Assembly (NCBI GenBank): GCA_965248995.1
Contig: CBDFKY010000006.1
Span: forward strand, 447,260 to 511,259
Source: CBDFKY01 sp965248995
Lineage (GTDB): Bacteria; Pseudomonadota; Alphaproteobacteria; Rickettsiales; UBA998
Direction of reading: 5' to 3'
DNA: 64,000 nucleotides
This document shows, one piece after another, positions 7,879-16,895 of this stretch (position 1 is its first letter; each line of letters starts with the position of its first letter). The notes beneath the pieces are model-generated. The model worked only from the letters and a program-made list of their open reading frames with translations. It made no database searches and was not told the DNA's origin. The translations under genes and the position numbers were made by a program.

Positions 7879-8639
7879 ATTCACCCCACAGCCTGCTTAT
7901 CGCCGAAGTCTCACACCGTCGGGCGCAACCGAAAGTACATGCGTTCCGCTACCATGTGTATTATCTGTCCGTCGCGCTTTCCGCGTTGAAGCAACTCGGG
8001 TGCGGTATCCTGTCCTTCGAGCGGTTCAATTTGATGAGCTACCGCGAGGCCGACCACGGGAATCCGAAGATCGCCAATGAAACGTGGATACGGCAGGTGC
8101 TGAAAGAATGGAGCCTGTCGGAAGTGACGACCGGCGAGATCATGCTGGTGACCATGCCGCGCATCCTCGGATATGCGTTCAATCCCGTCAGTTTCTGGTT
8201 CTGCCTGGACGGGGAAGGGGGAATCCGCGCCGTCCTGTCCGAGGTCAACAATACGTTCGGGGAGAAGCATTGTTACCTGAGCTATCATGACGACAGGCAC
8301 CCGATCGGGCCGGATGACTGGATGGTGTCCGAGAAAGTGTTTCATGTCTCTCCTTACCTGACGGTGGAAGGCACGTACCGCTACCGTTTCATTTTCAGTG
8401 AAAAGCGCGTTGCGGTATGGATCAATCATGACACGTCCGCTGGGGAAATGATCGCCACCTCGCTTATCGCCCGGCGTATTCCGCTTAACTCCCGCAACCT
8501 GCTGCGGTGTTTTTTCCGCTATCCGCTCGTCACGTTCAAGGTTATCGCGCTTATTTACTGGCATGCAATCCGGCTGCTGGCGAAAGGGCTTCGTTATCAT
8601 CGCAAACCGCGCCTCGGCGCAAAGGAGATTACCCGTTGA
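7875..8639 (+). CDS. DUF1365 family protein of the CFA operon
   Basis: This 254-aa protein has the conserved DUF1365 start (VSHRRAQPKVHAFRYHVYY), the middle motif GYAFNPVSFWFC and the later EKVFHVSPY. The proposed GTG start gives a 4-bp overlap (GTGA) with the preceding stop and has GAGG upstream; an ATG at 7860 is an alternative. The family almost always accompanies cyclopropane-fatty-acid synthase-like genes, but its biochemical role is not settled. Confidence 0.85.
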   Translation: MNSPHSLLIAEVSHRRAQPKVHAFRYHVYYLSVALSALKQLGCGILSFERFNLMSYREADHGNPKIANETWIRQVLKEWSLSEVTTGEIMLVTMPRILGYAFNPVSFWFCLDGEGGIRAVLSEVNNTFGEKHCYLSYHDDRHPIGPDDWMVSEKVFHVSPYLTVEGTYRYRFIFSEKRVAVWINHDTSAGEMIATSLIARRIPLNSRNLLRCFFRYPLVTFKVIALIYWHAIRLLAKGLRYHRKPRLGAKEITR

Positions 8640-9826
8640 AACAATTCATCCGCTATACGGTGGTACGCGAATTCATCCGCGGCCTTAAATGCCTGCAGTA
8701 CGGGACGTTCATCCTGGTGACGCCGGGCGGGGTCGTGCGCCATTTCAGGGGAAGCATGTCGAGTGCACCGGAAGCCCGGCTGGAACTGCGTAGCTGGGAT
8801 GTGATCGTCAATGCCGCGAAGCGCGGCGATATCGGGCTCGGTGAGGATTACATCGAAGGGTTGTGGGAGAGCCCGGATATCAGCGCGCTGATCGAGCTGT
8901 TCTGTCGCAACATGGAGGCGTTCGAGCCGTTCGCCCACGGTAACCTGATGCACCGCCTCGCGTTTCGCGCCATCAATCTGTGGCGGTCGGGCGGCAGGTC
9001 GCAGAGCAGGCGCAATATCCGGGCGCATTACGACGTGGGCAATGAGTTCTACCAGCTCTGGCTGGATGAAAGCATGACCTATTCCTCCGCGCTCTATCAT
9101 GGGAAAACGGACGATCTGAAAGGGGCGCAGGCAGCGAAGTACCAGCGGATTCTCGATATCATCGCGCCCGACGGCAATGCTAAGAACGTGCTGGAAATCG
9201 GTTCCGGCTGGGGCGGATTCGCGGAGGCGGCGGCAAATGCCCATCATGAAGTGACGGCACTGACCATTTCGCCCGCCCAGTATGCGTATGCACAGAAGCG
9301 TCTTTCCGCGAAAGGACTGCTCAGCCGCGTGAAGTTGAAACTGGAGGACTACCGCGATATCCGCGGAACGTTCGATGCGGTCGCGTCGATCGAGATGTTC
9401 GAGGCGGTCGGTGAAAAACACTGGCCGACCTATTTCCGCACAGTGAAAAACCGTCTGAAGCAGGGTGGCAAGGCCGTCATCCAGACGATCACCATCCAGG
9501 ACACGCTGTTCGACGATTATCGCACCCGCAGCGATTTCATCCGTCAATATACGTTTCCGGGCGGAATGCTGCCTTCCGTCAAGCGCTTCCGGGAAGAGGC
9601 GGGACGTGCTGGGCTCAAATGCCGTGAGGTCTATGCGTTCGGGCTGGACTACGCCCATACTCTTGAGGAATGGCTGAAGCGATTCGACGCGAGCCGCGAG
9701 GCGATCCTGCATATGGGATATAGCGAGTCGTTCATCCGCAGCTGGCGGTTTTACCTGAGCATGTGTATCGGGGCGTTCAGTGCGGGGCGTACCAACGTCG
9801 TACAGGTCGAGCTGGAACATGCGTAA
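8636..9826 (+). CDS. cfa: Cyclopropane-fatty-acyl-phospholipid synthase family methyltransferase
   Basis: This SAM-dependent enzyme adds a methyl(ene) carbon to double bonds of membrane phospholipid acyl chains. The motifs are RAHYDVGNEFYQLWLDESM, MTYSSALY and the SAM-binding VLEIGSGWGGFAEAA. I place the start at TTG 8636, which overlaps the DUF1365 stop by 4 bp and has AAAGGAG 8 bp upstream. That gives 396 aa, normal for the family. Whether the product is a cyclopropane, a branched methyl or a furan precursor cannot be told from the sequence. Confidence 0.92.
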   Translation: MKQFIRYTVVREFIRGLKCLQYGTFILVTPGGVVRHFRGSMSSAPEARLELRSWDVIVNAAKRGDIGLGEDYIEGLWESPDISALIELFCRNMEAFEPFAHGNLMHRLAFRAINLWRSGGRSQSRRNIRAHYDVGNEFYQLWLDESMTYSSALYHGKTDDLKGAQAAKYQRILDIIAPDGNAKNVLEIGSGWGGFAEAAANAHHEVTALTISPAQYAYAQKRLSAKGLLSRVKLKLEDYRDIRGTFDAVASIEMFEAVGEKHWPTYFRTVKNRLKQGGKAVIQTITIQDTLFDDYRTRSDFIRQYTFPGGMLPSVKRFREEAGRAGLKCREVYAFGLDYAHTLEEWLKRFDASREAILHMGYSESFIRSWRFYLSMCIGAFSAGRTNVVQVELEHA

Positions 9827-9830
9827 TTCC

Positions 9831-9977
9831 GATGACGTCCACTCCCCCCTTGAGGGGGAGTCAAAACACGTTGTGTTTTGGTGGAGGGCCGCTTCTTTCT
9901 TTAGAAACCCCCCACCCGATCGAACCGCGCCTATGGCTTGTTCTCCCGGATTCCCCCTCAAGGGGGGAGTAGTCATC
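9831..9977. repeat. GC-rich palindromic element of about 147 bp
   Basis: The arms are near-perfect inverted copies: the left (9831-9862) contains ACTCCCCCCTTGAGGGGGAG and the right (9949-9977) its reverse complement with small differences, bounded by GATGAC and GTCATC. Each arm is itself a hairpin. Inside are AAAACAC-gtt-GTGTTTT (9864-9880) and a GGTGGAGGG/CCCCCCACC pair. It lies between two genes of a tightly packed operon and overlaps the start of the chalcone-isomerase-like gene, consistent with insertion of a small mobile repeat. Confidence 0.75.
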
Positions 9978-10481
9978 CTTCTTTTGTTATTGTTTTCTTT
10001 TTCCGCCCGCGCGCTTCCACCCCCTTGCACCGGAAACGTGATTCATGCCGCGCATCCTTACGGGAAAGCCTCCTTGTACAAACTGCTGTTCCATGTCTAT
10101 GACGCCGAATTCTGGACCGATGACCCGCAAGGCTGGAACATGAAAAGTCCGCACGCGCTTTATCTTATCTATCGCGTAAGTATCGACAAGGCGGATCTGG
10201 TGGAACGCACGCTGGAAGAACTGCATCGCGACAAGGCGGTGACGGAAGCCATGATCGCTGAATATCGCAAACACCTGCCTGTCCTTTTTACCGATGTAAA
10301 AGATGGCGAGAGCATTACCGCGCTGTATCAACCGGACAACGGCATTACTTTCTGCCATGACGGCATCGTCACCGGTGTTTTGAAAGACCCTGCCCTGGCG
10401 AAACCGTTCATGGGTATCTGGCTGGGCCGGAACAGTTCCGAGCCTGGCCTGCGCAACGCGTTGCTGGGAAAGGGGGAATGA
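9933..10481 (+). CDS. Chalcone-isomerase-like periplasmic protein
   Basis: The mature part (from about 10010) fits the bacterial chalcone-isomerase-like family: SLYKLLFHVYDAEFWTD, then ALYLIYRVSIDKADL, and GIWLGRNSSEPGLRNALLG at the end. A hydrophobic signal-like segment (VVILLLLLFSFSARA) precedes it. The only in-frame ATGs, 9933 and 9819, lie inside or before a palindromic element, so the first residues (MACSPGFPLKGG) are encoded by that element. The original start was probably replaced. The next gene overlaps by 4 bp. The family is a standard member of CFA operons; enzymatic activity is unproven. Confidence 0.8.
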   Translation: MACSPGFPLKGGVVILLLLLFSFSARALPPPCTGNVIHAAHPYGKASLYKLLFHVYDAEFWTDDPQGWNMKSPHALYLIYRVSIDKADLVERTLEELHRDKAVTEAMIAEYRKHLPVLFTDVKDGESITALYQPDNGITFCHDGIVTGVLKDPALAKPFMGIWLGRNSSEPGLRNALLGKGE

Positions 10482-11749
10482 ACGGGCAGGCTTCCCTGCT
10501 GCGTTACGGGGCGCTCGGCATCCCGCTGGCGTTCGCGGGCCTGCCGATCTACCTCCATATTCCCCACCTCTACGCCACCGCGTATCATATGGACCTGGCC
10601 GCTATCGGTTTCATCCTGCTGGTCATCAGGGCGGTGGATGCGTTTCAGGATCCGTTGATCGGCCTGCTCTGCGACCGCTCACGGCTTTCCCGTCGCCGGA
10701 TCGTCATCCTCGCCTCGCTGCCGTTGACGTGTGCGTTCATCGGCCTGTTCCATCCGCCTGCATGGGTGCAGTATCCGACATCACTCGGCTGGTGGCTCGG
10801 CGGCATGATGATGATCGTCTCCACCGCGTTTACCGTGATGATGATCCAGTATTATGCAAGCGGCATGAATTACGGGGAGGCGATGCAGACACGCCTTTCC
10901 GCCTTTCGCGAGGGAGGCATACTGCTCGGCGTGATGCTCGCCTCGATCCTGCCGACCGTATTGATCGAACAGGTAAAATTACCGGTAACGGCCGCGTACG
11001 CCTTCTTTAGTCTGGCGCTGATGCCCCTGATGGGCGCGGGCCTTTTCGTGTCCCACGGGACCTTATCCGCTGCCGTCTCTTCTCCCGCCAGTCGCCCCCG
11101 ATTGCGCGACGGGTTTGAGTTATTGAAAGTCCCGGCGGTTACCCGGACTCTGCTGCTGTTTTTCTGTAATGCTTTGCCTTCGGCCATTACCAGTACCTTG
11201 TTCCTGTTTTTCGTGTCGGATGTGCTCCATGCATCGGGGCAGAGCGGCGGATTCCTGCTGACGTATTTCATCGCCGCAGGGGGTTCGGTGCCTTGCTGGG
11301 CGTGGCTGGCGGAGCGGTGGAATCCTGATCGCGTGCTGGCGGCCGGCATGACACTGGCGATTATTTCCTTCATCGGGGCGTATTTCCTTGTTCCGGGGGA
11401 TACGACCGCTTTCTATGTCATCTGCGGATTTTCAGGGATAGCGATGGGGGCCGACACTACCCTGCTTCCGGTATTGTTCGCTTATGCGCTACGCAGGCAT
11501 TCTCACGCTTCTGCCTTCGCGTACAGTCTGTGGCACGGACTCAGCAAGCTGACGCTGGCTTTCGCGGCGGGGGTCGTGCTGCCGCTGCTCGCCTGGTGGG
11601 GATACCAACCGGCGGAACTGGCCGGACCGTCCCAGGTGCAGGCTTTGAGAATCACGTACGCGGTGATTCCCTGTCTGCTGAAAGGAGTGTCACTGATCGT
11701 ATTGTTACGGCTTTCTTCCCTATCCACGTTTACCAAGGAATCTCTCTGA
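10478..11749 (+). CDS. MFS transporter (GPH/MelB-like)
   Basis: This 423-aa protein has about twelve hydrophobic segments. The loop DAFQDPLIGLLCDRSRLSRRR between helices 2 and 3 is typical of the glycoside-pentoside-hexuronide type MFS group. The operon position between lipid-modification genes suggests transport or flipping of a lipid-related compound, but a substrate cannot be assigned. It overlaps the previous stop by 4 bp (ATGA) and the next start by 1 bp (TGATG). Confidence 0.85.
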   Translation: MNGQASLLRYGALGIPLAFAGLPIYLHIPHLYATAYHMDLAAIGFILLVIRAVDAFQDPLIGLLCDRSRLSRRRIVILASLPLTCAFIGLFHPPAWVQYPTSLGWWLGGMMMIVSTAFTVMMIQYYASGMNYGEAMQTRLSAFREGGILLGVMLASILPTVLIEQVKLPVTAAYAFFSLALMPLMGAGLFVSHGTLSAAVSSPASRPRLRDGFELLKVPAVTRTLLLFFCNALPSAITSTLFLFFVSDVLHASGQSGGFLLTYFIAAGGSVPCWAWLAERWNPDRVLAAGMTLAIISFIGAYFLVPGDTTAFYVICGFSGIAMGADTTLLPVLFAYALRRHSHASAFAYSLWHGLSKLTLAFAAGVVLPLLAWWGYQPAELAGPSQVQALRITYAVIPCLLKGVSLIVLLRLSSLSTFTKESL

Positions 11750-12288
11750 TGCGTCTTTTTTCCGCCCTGCTGTTTGTCCTACTGTTTCCATTACTCGGCG
11801 CCTGTTCCCGCTATACCACGGAGGATTACGCGGATGCCAGACCTGAACTCGATATCCGTCATCAGTTGAACGGTTCCTACACGGTGAGCGGAATGATTTT
11901 CGACTGGAAGGGAAAAGCGTCCCGCCATTTCACCGCTACGGTGAAAGCTTCCTGGAATGGCAACAATGGAACGCTGAACGAGCATTTCACCTATAGCGAC
12001 GGCATGACGCAGGACCGTGTATGGAAGATTATTTTCAGCGACGACCATCATTTCACGGGTACCGCCAATGACGTGATCGGCGTGGCGCAAGGTTCGCAGA
12101 ACGGGAATGCACTGAACATGAATTATACGCTACGGCATAAGGATACCGACGGCAAAATCATCGATCTTAGCGTCAATGACTGGATTTACCTGACGCAGGG
12201 CGGGGTGATGCTCAACCGTACCAAACTTTACAAATGGGGTTTCCCGGTGGGAGAAGTGTTCCTTTCCTTCGCTAAAGATCCGGAATGA
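11749..12288 (+). CDS. DUF3833 lipoprotein of the CFA operon
   Basis: The protein starts MRLFSALLFVLLFPLLGAC, a lipoprotein signal with a LGAC lipobox. The 179-aa protein then follows the DUF3833 pattern (NGSYTVSGMIFDWKGKASRHF, RVWKIIFSDDHHFTGTANDV, WIYLTQGGVMLNRTKLYKWGF). It is expected to be anchored in the inner or outer membrane. AAGGA lies about 9 bp upstream of the ATG. The role within lipid modification is unknown. Confidence 0.85.
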   Translation: MRLFSALLFVLLFPLLGACSRYTTEDYADARPELDIRHQLNGSYTVSGMIFDWKGKASRHFTATVKASWNGNNGTLNEHFTYSDGMTQDRVWKIIFSDDHHFTGTANDVIGVAQGSQNGNALNMNYTLRHKDTDGKIIDLSVNDWIYLTQGGVMLNRTKLYKWGFPVGEVFLSFAKDPE

Positions 12289-13031
12289 GCCCGGTTTCCC
12301 TGCAAGGAAAGCGTATCTGGCTGATCGGTGCGAGCTACGGGATCGGCGAGGCGCTGGCGAAACGACTCGCAGGTGCGGGTGCGGTCCTGACGTTAAGCGC
12401 ACGCAGCGCGGAGAAGATCGGAAATCTGGCGAACCGGCTCGGCAACGGTGCGCAGGCAGTGCCGTGCGACGCGACGGATATGGAATCCGTCCTGACCGCT
12501 TACGCAGAGTGCGGCACACCCGATATGGTTATCTATAACGCCGGCGCTTACGAGCCGATGAGCTCGGCGGATTTCGATCTTGCGACCGTGGAGCAGATGA
12601 TTGCTGTAAACCTGATGGGAGCGATACGGGTGATCCATACGGTGCTGCCGGCCATGCGGGCGGCAAAAGCAGGGCGGATCGTGCTGGTCGGGAGCGTCGC
12701 GGGTTATCGCGGACTTCCCAAAGCGATGGGATACGGCCTCAGTAAGGCGGCGGTGATCCATCTGGCTGAAAATCTGCGACAGGATCTGGATGGTTCGGGC
12801 ATCGCGGTGCAGCTCGTCAATCCCGGTTTCGTCAAAACGCGCCTGACGGAGAAAAACCGGTTCCCTATGCCTTTTATCGTGACGCCTGAACAGGCGGCTG
12901 AGGCTATGGTCAAAGGGCTTGCAGCGGGAAAATATGAAATCCATTTTCCACGGCGCCTGACTTTTCCGATGAAACTGATCGCTTCTCTTCCCGCGTCGCT
13001 TTATTTCTGGCTTTCCAAAAAGCTTTTATAG
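12285..13031 (+). CDS. Short-chain dehydrogenase/reductase of the CFA operon
   Basis: This is a 248-aa classical SDR. The cofactor motif is IGASYGIGEALAKRL (residues 11-25), NAG appears in VIYNAGAYEP, the catalytic serine is in VLVGSVAG and the YxxxK pair in YGLSKAAVI. The N-terminal variant (A-S-Y-G-I-G) fits NAD(P) binding. It is the last gene of the operon, overlapping DUF3833 by 4 bp, and ends 4 bp before a convergent gene. The substrate is unknown. Confidence 0.88.
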   Translation: MSPVSLQGKRIWLIGASYGIGEALAKRLAGAGAVLTLSARSAEKIGNLANRLGNGAQAVPCDATDMESVLTAYAECGTPDMVIYNAGAYEPMSSADFDLATVEQMIAVNLMGAIRVIHTVLPAMRAAKAGRIVLVGSVAGYRGLPKAMGYGLSKAAVIHLAENLRQDLDGSGIAVQLVNPGFVKTRLTEKNRFPMPFIVTPEQAAEAMVKGLAAGKYEIHFPRRLTFPMKLIASLPASLYFWLSKKLL

Positions 13032-13035
13032 CGTT

Positions 13036-15066
13036 TCAGTGTTTCTGCACCACCAGCTCCGGCGCAAGGCGGGCGGCCTGGGTATGCTGGGTTACCGTGG
13101 TAAAAGGAATCATATCGTCATTTCCACCTTTGGGGAGAGAATGGGACTGAGCCGGAAAAAAAGAAGGGATGACGGTGGCGGAATGATTTTCCGTCTTTTG
13201 CTCCAAAGGCTTTTCCACCGGATGCGCCGCATCGGCGGAATGGAAATCCCTCTCCAGTTTTTCCGCCGTCAGCCGGTTATACGTCGCTTTCACGTCCGGA
13301 TGTTCCATCAGATAATTATGAATCTCGGCCCGGTCGATCGCCCGCGCCTTCTGGCTGATTTCCACCAGAGCCGGTGTGGTGCTGCTGTTCAGGGTGGCCT
13401 GCAGATCCACCGCATAGGTCTGCAGCACTTCCTCCAGCGGTACTTTCTTGTCTTCCAGCAGCACCCGAACGTCCTTGACCGCCTGGATACTGTAACGGTT
13501 GGCGATTTCGACGTAAGCCAGCGTCTTTTCCGGCTGCGCCAGGTCGATCAGGTCATGCCCTAGCAGATACAAATATTTCGGCATGGTAAAATACCGTTTT
13601 TCCCCGAGAATTTCCTGCGTCAGCTGTTCTACCTGATCGTGATTCGTCGTGAAACCATGCTTATATTTATAGGTGGTGTTCATCAATTCCGCCATACGGG
13701 CGAAAATCGTATTGGAGAGCCGCCAGTTGGCGCTGTCGTGCATATCGTGGCTCGTGGCGTCCTTGAACAGCGTATCCGGGTTGTTGGTCAGGTTATATTT
13801 CTGGTACAAATCGAGCAGGTCGGAAGCCCGCATGGGGTCGCCAAGTCCATGCTGCGGATTGAGTTTGCGGTCGATCATATCCGTCAGGTCGGTCAGGATA
13901 GACGTGGTTTTACGCTGCGTCTCGCCGACCAGCAGCAATCCTTTCGCGCCTAGCGCCAGTTCTCCGAGCGGCAGGTATTGCAGTCCACCAAGACCAGGAA
14001 CGCGCCCGAGATGCCGTCCGAAAAACAATGCATCGGTGCCGAGCCGCCATAAGTTTTTTTCAAAAAACTCATTACAGGTTTCCCGGACAATCTTATTATC
14101 CGAAAGGAATATGTCCTGAAGCGTGATGTTGTCAGGATTGGCATATTTTTCATACGCCACCGTTTCGGCGAAGGTCTTGTAGATATCTTTCAGTACGCGG
14201 TTGCCATACGATATCGTTACCGCAAGACTTCCGAGGCCGAGAGCGGTATCAAAGGAAAATCCCCACAGGTTGGAGCGCATTTTTTCCTTCATCAATTTCA
14301 GATTGGTTTCAAAATTACTGCCCGTCTTATTTACCTGATCGCCCAGCCAGAGATGCCTCGTCAATTGCAAGGGCTGCACCGCCTGCTCCTCCGCAATCCT
14401 GGTTGCGTCGGATTTATATTCTTGCAAATGCGTAAATTGTTTGCAGAAATCCAAGAGGTTTGTTTCCGCATTATTGATCTGTCCAATGGATCTTAACAGA
14501 TCAACTACCTGGTTATACTCTTTGGGATTATGGTTCTTTAGGAACTCATTGCTCAGTTCCCCAACGTTTCGCCTGCCGTCATCCGTCGCGCTTCGGATAA
14601 AGCCCGTCAGTATGTCCGCATCTTTCGTACTGAAATGGTCGACCGTATTGGCGATGTGGTGGGGAAGATTCCACCATGTGGCGGTATCCGCTTTCGGAGA
14701 ATCGAATTCAAACAGCGTATCTATACCGGCGCGGGCGAAGTAGCGCGCGGTGAGCGCAGGCATCAACAGGCGGAAATATCCCGGGGTACTGGGAATATTA
14801 CTGGTAATTCCCACATGCAGGGGATTTTCCATCTCATCGGCGCGGTTGGAAGCGATCCGGATCGTTTGTCCGTCCTCAAGCGTGATGTCACGGAAGGGTT
14901 GCTGGTGAATTTCGTTTGCCGGCCCGGTGATTGTGGGAACACCGCCGTTTTTTTCGTTCTGATCTGGAATGTCGGAAGCGACAGGGCGAACGGCAGGCGC
15001 GCCTGCCTGCGAAGGCCCTGTTTTCGAAGGGGTTTCAATAGTAAGCTGTGCGGGTATGTCGGCCAT
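13036..15066 (-). CDS. Large uncharacterised protein (676 aa)
   Basis: I do not recognise a family. ATG 15066 (MADIPAQLTIETPS) is preferred over an upstream in-frame start at 15105. A polar, proline-rich N-terminus (about 60 aa) is followed by a mostly helical body. Two weakly hydrophobic stretches occur near residues 280-300 (WGFSFDTALGLGSLAVTIS) and 375-400 (LPLGELALGAKGLLLV), and the C-terminal 90 residues are low-complexity and charged. There is no signal peptide, no clear membrane span and no catalytic motif. Size, lack of homology and the presence of a type IV secretion system in the window make a secreted effector possible, but this is speculation. Confidence 0.7.
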   Translation of the reverse strand: MADIPAQLTIETPSKTGPSQAGAPAVRPVASDIPDQNEKNGGVPTITGPANEIHQQPFRDITLEDGQTIRIASNRADEMENPLHVGITSNIPSTPGYFRLLMPALTARYFARAGIDTLFEFDSPKADTATWWNLPHHIANTVDHFSTKDADILTGFIRSATDDGRRNVGELSNEFLKNHNPKEYNQVVDLLRSIGQINNAETNLLDFCKQFTHLQEYKSDATRIAEEQAVQPLQLTRHLWLGDQVNKTGSNFETNLKLMKEKMRSNLWGFSFDTALGLGSLAVTISYGNRVLKDIYKTFAETVAYEKYANPDNITLQDIFLSDNKIVRETCNEFFEKNLWRLGTDALFFGRHLGRVPGLGGLQYLPLGELALGAKGLLLVGETQRKTTSILTDLTDMIDRKLNPQHGLGDPMRASDLLDLYQKYNLTNNPDTLFKDATSHDMHDSANWRLSNTIFARMAELMNTTYKYKHGFTTNHDQVEQLTQEILGEKRYFTMPKYLYLLGHDLIDLAQPEKTLAYVEIANRYSIQAVKDVRVLLEDKKVPLEEVLQTYAVDLQATLNSSTTPALVEISQKARAIDRAEIHNYLMEHPDVKATYNRLTAEKLERDFHSADAAHPVEKPLEQKTENHSATVIPSFFPAQSHSLPKGGNDDMIPFTTVTQHTQAARLAPELVVQKH

Positions 15067-15222
15067 GCAACGGTTTAAAAGAGTGGTTCCTGCGAATGTA
15101 GGCACAGTCTATCACAAACTCCTCCTTTACCCAAAACGTATGTGGACGAATCCATATGAAGATTGCATGAACGTCGCATAGGGGATCCGGCAGTCATGAA
15201 TTTCATGCATGGCTACGGAAAA

Positions 15223-15522
15223 TCAGCGCACGATCACGATTTCACGTTCCGCCGCCATCGGCAGTTCGCGCCGTGCCAGTTCGCCGAGCAGGTCCGCGTC
15301 GATCGCATCGCCTTTTATCAGGGAAATGTTGTGTTCCATCCGTATACGCTCCTCCTGCACACGGGCGATTTCGTCGTGCAGCATGCGTTGTTTATGTTGA
15401 TGGATCGCCCGCCCGATCAATCCCTGGTCACCGTGCATCAGGTGAAAGGCGAGGTAAAACAGCAACACTCCGATCAATGCGGAACGGCACAGGCTGCGGG
15501 TGAAATACGTCATTTTCGTCAT
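15223..15522 (-). CDS. Septum formation initiator family protein (FtsB/DivIC-like)
   Basis: This is a 99-aa bitopic protein. A single membrane segment (SALIGVLLFYLAFHLMHG) is followed by GLIGRAIHQHKQRMLHDEIA and a coiled coil, then DAIDADLLGELARRELPMA, the standard tail of alphaproteobacterial FtsB/DivIC proteins. These bridge early and late divisome parts with FtsL and FtsQ. The start at 15522 has AGGA 8 bp upstream; longer upstream extensions overlap lolA and are unlikely. Confidence 0.82.
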   Translation of the reverse strand: MTKMTYFTRSLCRSALIGVLLFYLAFHLMHGDQGLIGRAIHQHKQRMLHDEIARVQEERIRMEHNISLIKGDAIDADLLGELARRELPMAAEREIVIVR

Positions 15523-15619
15523 GGTGAAATCCTGACAAAAAAACGGGTTTCCCGCAACTTTATTCCATAAGGTAAACAGCGCAACTCCTGACTTTGGCGC
15601 TGCTGCGTGGCAAACGATC

Positions 15620-16234
15620 CTATTTACGGTATCCTTTGCGGGTAAAGCGGGGGTCATAAAGCTCGAACAGGCTGTCTTTCATGGCCACATTCAGTTCCGC
15701 ATTGCCGAGGGCGATACGGGTTTCCTCGCCTTTGGCGTCCTTCATCACGATCGCCCGCAGCTTCATCGGATGCATCTCGCATTCGAAGGTGATCTCCCCT
15801 TCGTCTTCCTTATGCGTCTGCGTCACTTTCACGGTAGCCACGCCATCTTTCGCGAATCCCTGCAGGATTTTTAGGGAAGCGTCGTGAAAATGAATCATGT
15901 CCTGCGCCAGAACGCCCGCCAGGCTGCCTTCCAGCGGAATATCGCTCACCTGTTCCAGCTCTGAATCGTAGTAGCGCAGGAATGTGCCCACTGTCACCAT
16001 CAAGATCGGGACGGGCGGATGGTATTGCCAACGCATCTTCCCGGGCCGCTTGAGCCAGAGGGTGCCCTCGGAACTGGTGCCGTCCGGCGCGGTCTGGATG
16101 AATTCCGATTTCAGGCTGCGGATGGTGTTGAGGTAGGTCTCGACCAACGCGACGGTGGCGTCGTCTATCGCGGCCGCGTGGGCCGTCGACATCGCCAGCA
16201 GTGTAATGAAACAAAAGAAACGTAAAATTCTCAT
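15620..16234 (-). CDS. lolA: Outer-membrane lipoprotein carrier protein LolA
   Basis: LolA is the periplasmic chaperone that carries lipoproteins from LolCDE to the outer membrane. A signal peptide (MRILRFFCFITLLAMSTAHA) precedes a LolA fold: YLNTIRSLKSEFIQTAPDG, GTLWLKRPGKMRWQYHPP and the C-terminal FELYDPRFTRKGYRK. At 204 aa the length is normal. The ATG overlaps the recR stop by 4 bp, so both genes are likely translated from one message. Confidence 0.9.
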   Translation of the reverse strand: MRILRFFCFITLLAMSTAHAAAIDDATVALVETYLNTIRSLKSEFIQTAPDGTSSEGTLWLKRPGKMRWQYHPPVPILMVTVGTFLRYYDSELEQVSDIPLEGSLAGVLAQDMIHFHDASLKILQGFAKDGVATVKVTQTHKEDEGEITFECEMHPMKLRAIVMKDAKGEETRIALGNAELNVAMKDSLFELYDPRFTRKGYRK

Positions 16235-16839
16235 ACTACCATCCTTGCCTGTAGCGCGGCGCCGAGCGTTCCGTCATCCAGATAATCCAGTTCACCGCCG
16301 AGCGGGATGCCCTGCGCCAGACGGGTAATGCGGACCTGCAGCCCTTCCAGCGCGTCGGTAATGTAATGTGCAGTGGTCTGGCCGTCCGCCGTGGCGTTGG
16401 TCGCCAGGATCACTTCCCTGGTGCCGCTTTCCGTTACCCTGTGCACCAGCAGGGGGATGCCGAGCTGTTCCGGTCCCGTTCCGTCCATGGCGGAAAGTAC
16501 CCCGCCCAGCACATGATACATGCCCTGGTACATGCCGCCCCGTTCCATCGCCCACAAGTCGGCCACGTCTTCCACCACGCAGATGGTCGCAGCGTCGCGT
16601 CCCGGATCACGACACAAGGTGCAGGGGGAGATCACGTCCAGCGTCCGGCAGGTTTCGCACGTGCGGACTTCTTCCATCACATGCTGCAACTGCAGGAGCA
16701 GCGGTTCGAGTACCGCCGACTTACGCCGCAGCAGATGCAGCACGATACGGCGCGCCGAGCGGTTACCGAGGCCCGGCAGCCGTGCGACGGAAGTGATCAG
16801 TTGGGCGATTACGCCCGGATAGGAAGGGGGATACGTCAT
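16231..16839 (-). CDS. recR: Recombination mediator protein RecR
   Basis: RecR works with RecO/RecF to load RecA on gapped DNA. The helix-hairpin-helix LPGLGNRSARRIVLHLL, the zinc-finger cysteines (CETCRTLDVISPCTLC) and the Toprim segment ICVVEDVADLWAMER are all visible. I start at ATG 16839 (MTYPPSYPGVIAQL) with AGGTGG upstream. That gives 202 aa, the usual size. No dnaX/ybaB genes adjoin; instead it follows three GTA-like genes. Confidence 0.95.
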   Translation of the reverse strand: MTYPPSYPGVIAQLITSVARLPGLGNRSARRIVLHLLRRKSAVLEPLLLQLQHVMEEVRTCETCRTLDVISPCTLCRDPGRDAATICVVEDVADLWAMERGGMYQGMYHVLGGVLSAMDGTGPEQLGIPLLVHRVTESGTREVILATNATADGQTTAHYITDALEGLQVRITRLAQGIPLGGELDYLDDGTLGAALQARMVV

Positions 16840-16895
16840 TGGTTTCCACCTGCATACATCACTTTTACGAAAAACGGAACAGGTTTGCGTGCATG

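Noticed and set aside
8597..10030. 477-codon minus-strand ORF opposite the CFA synthase
   Set aside because: It is a shadow of a well-conserved gene and spans a palindromic element; no recognisable domain.
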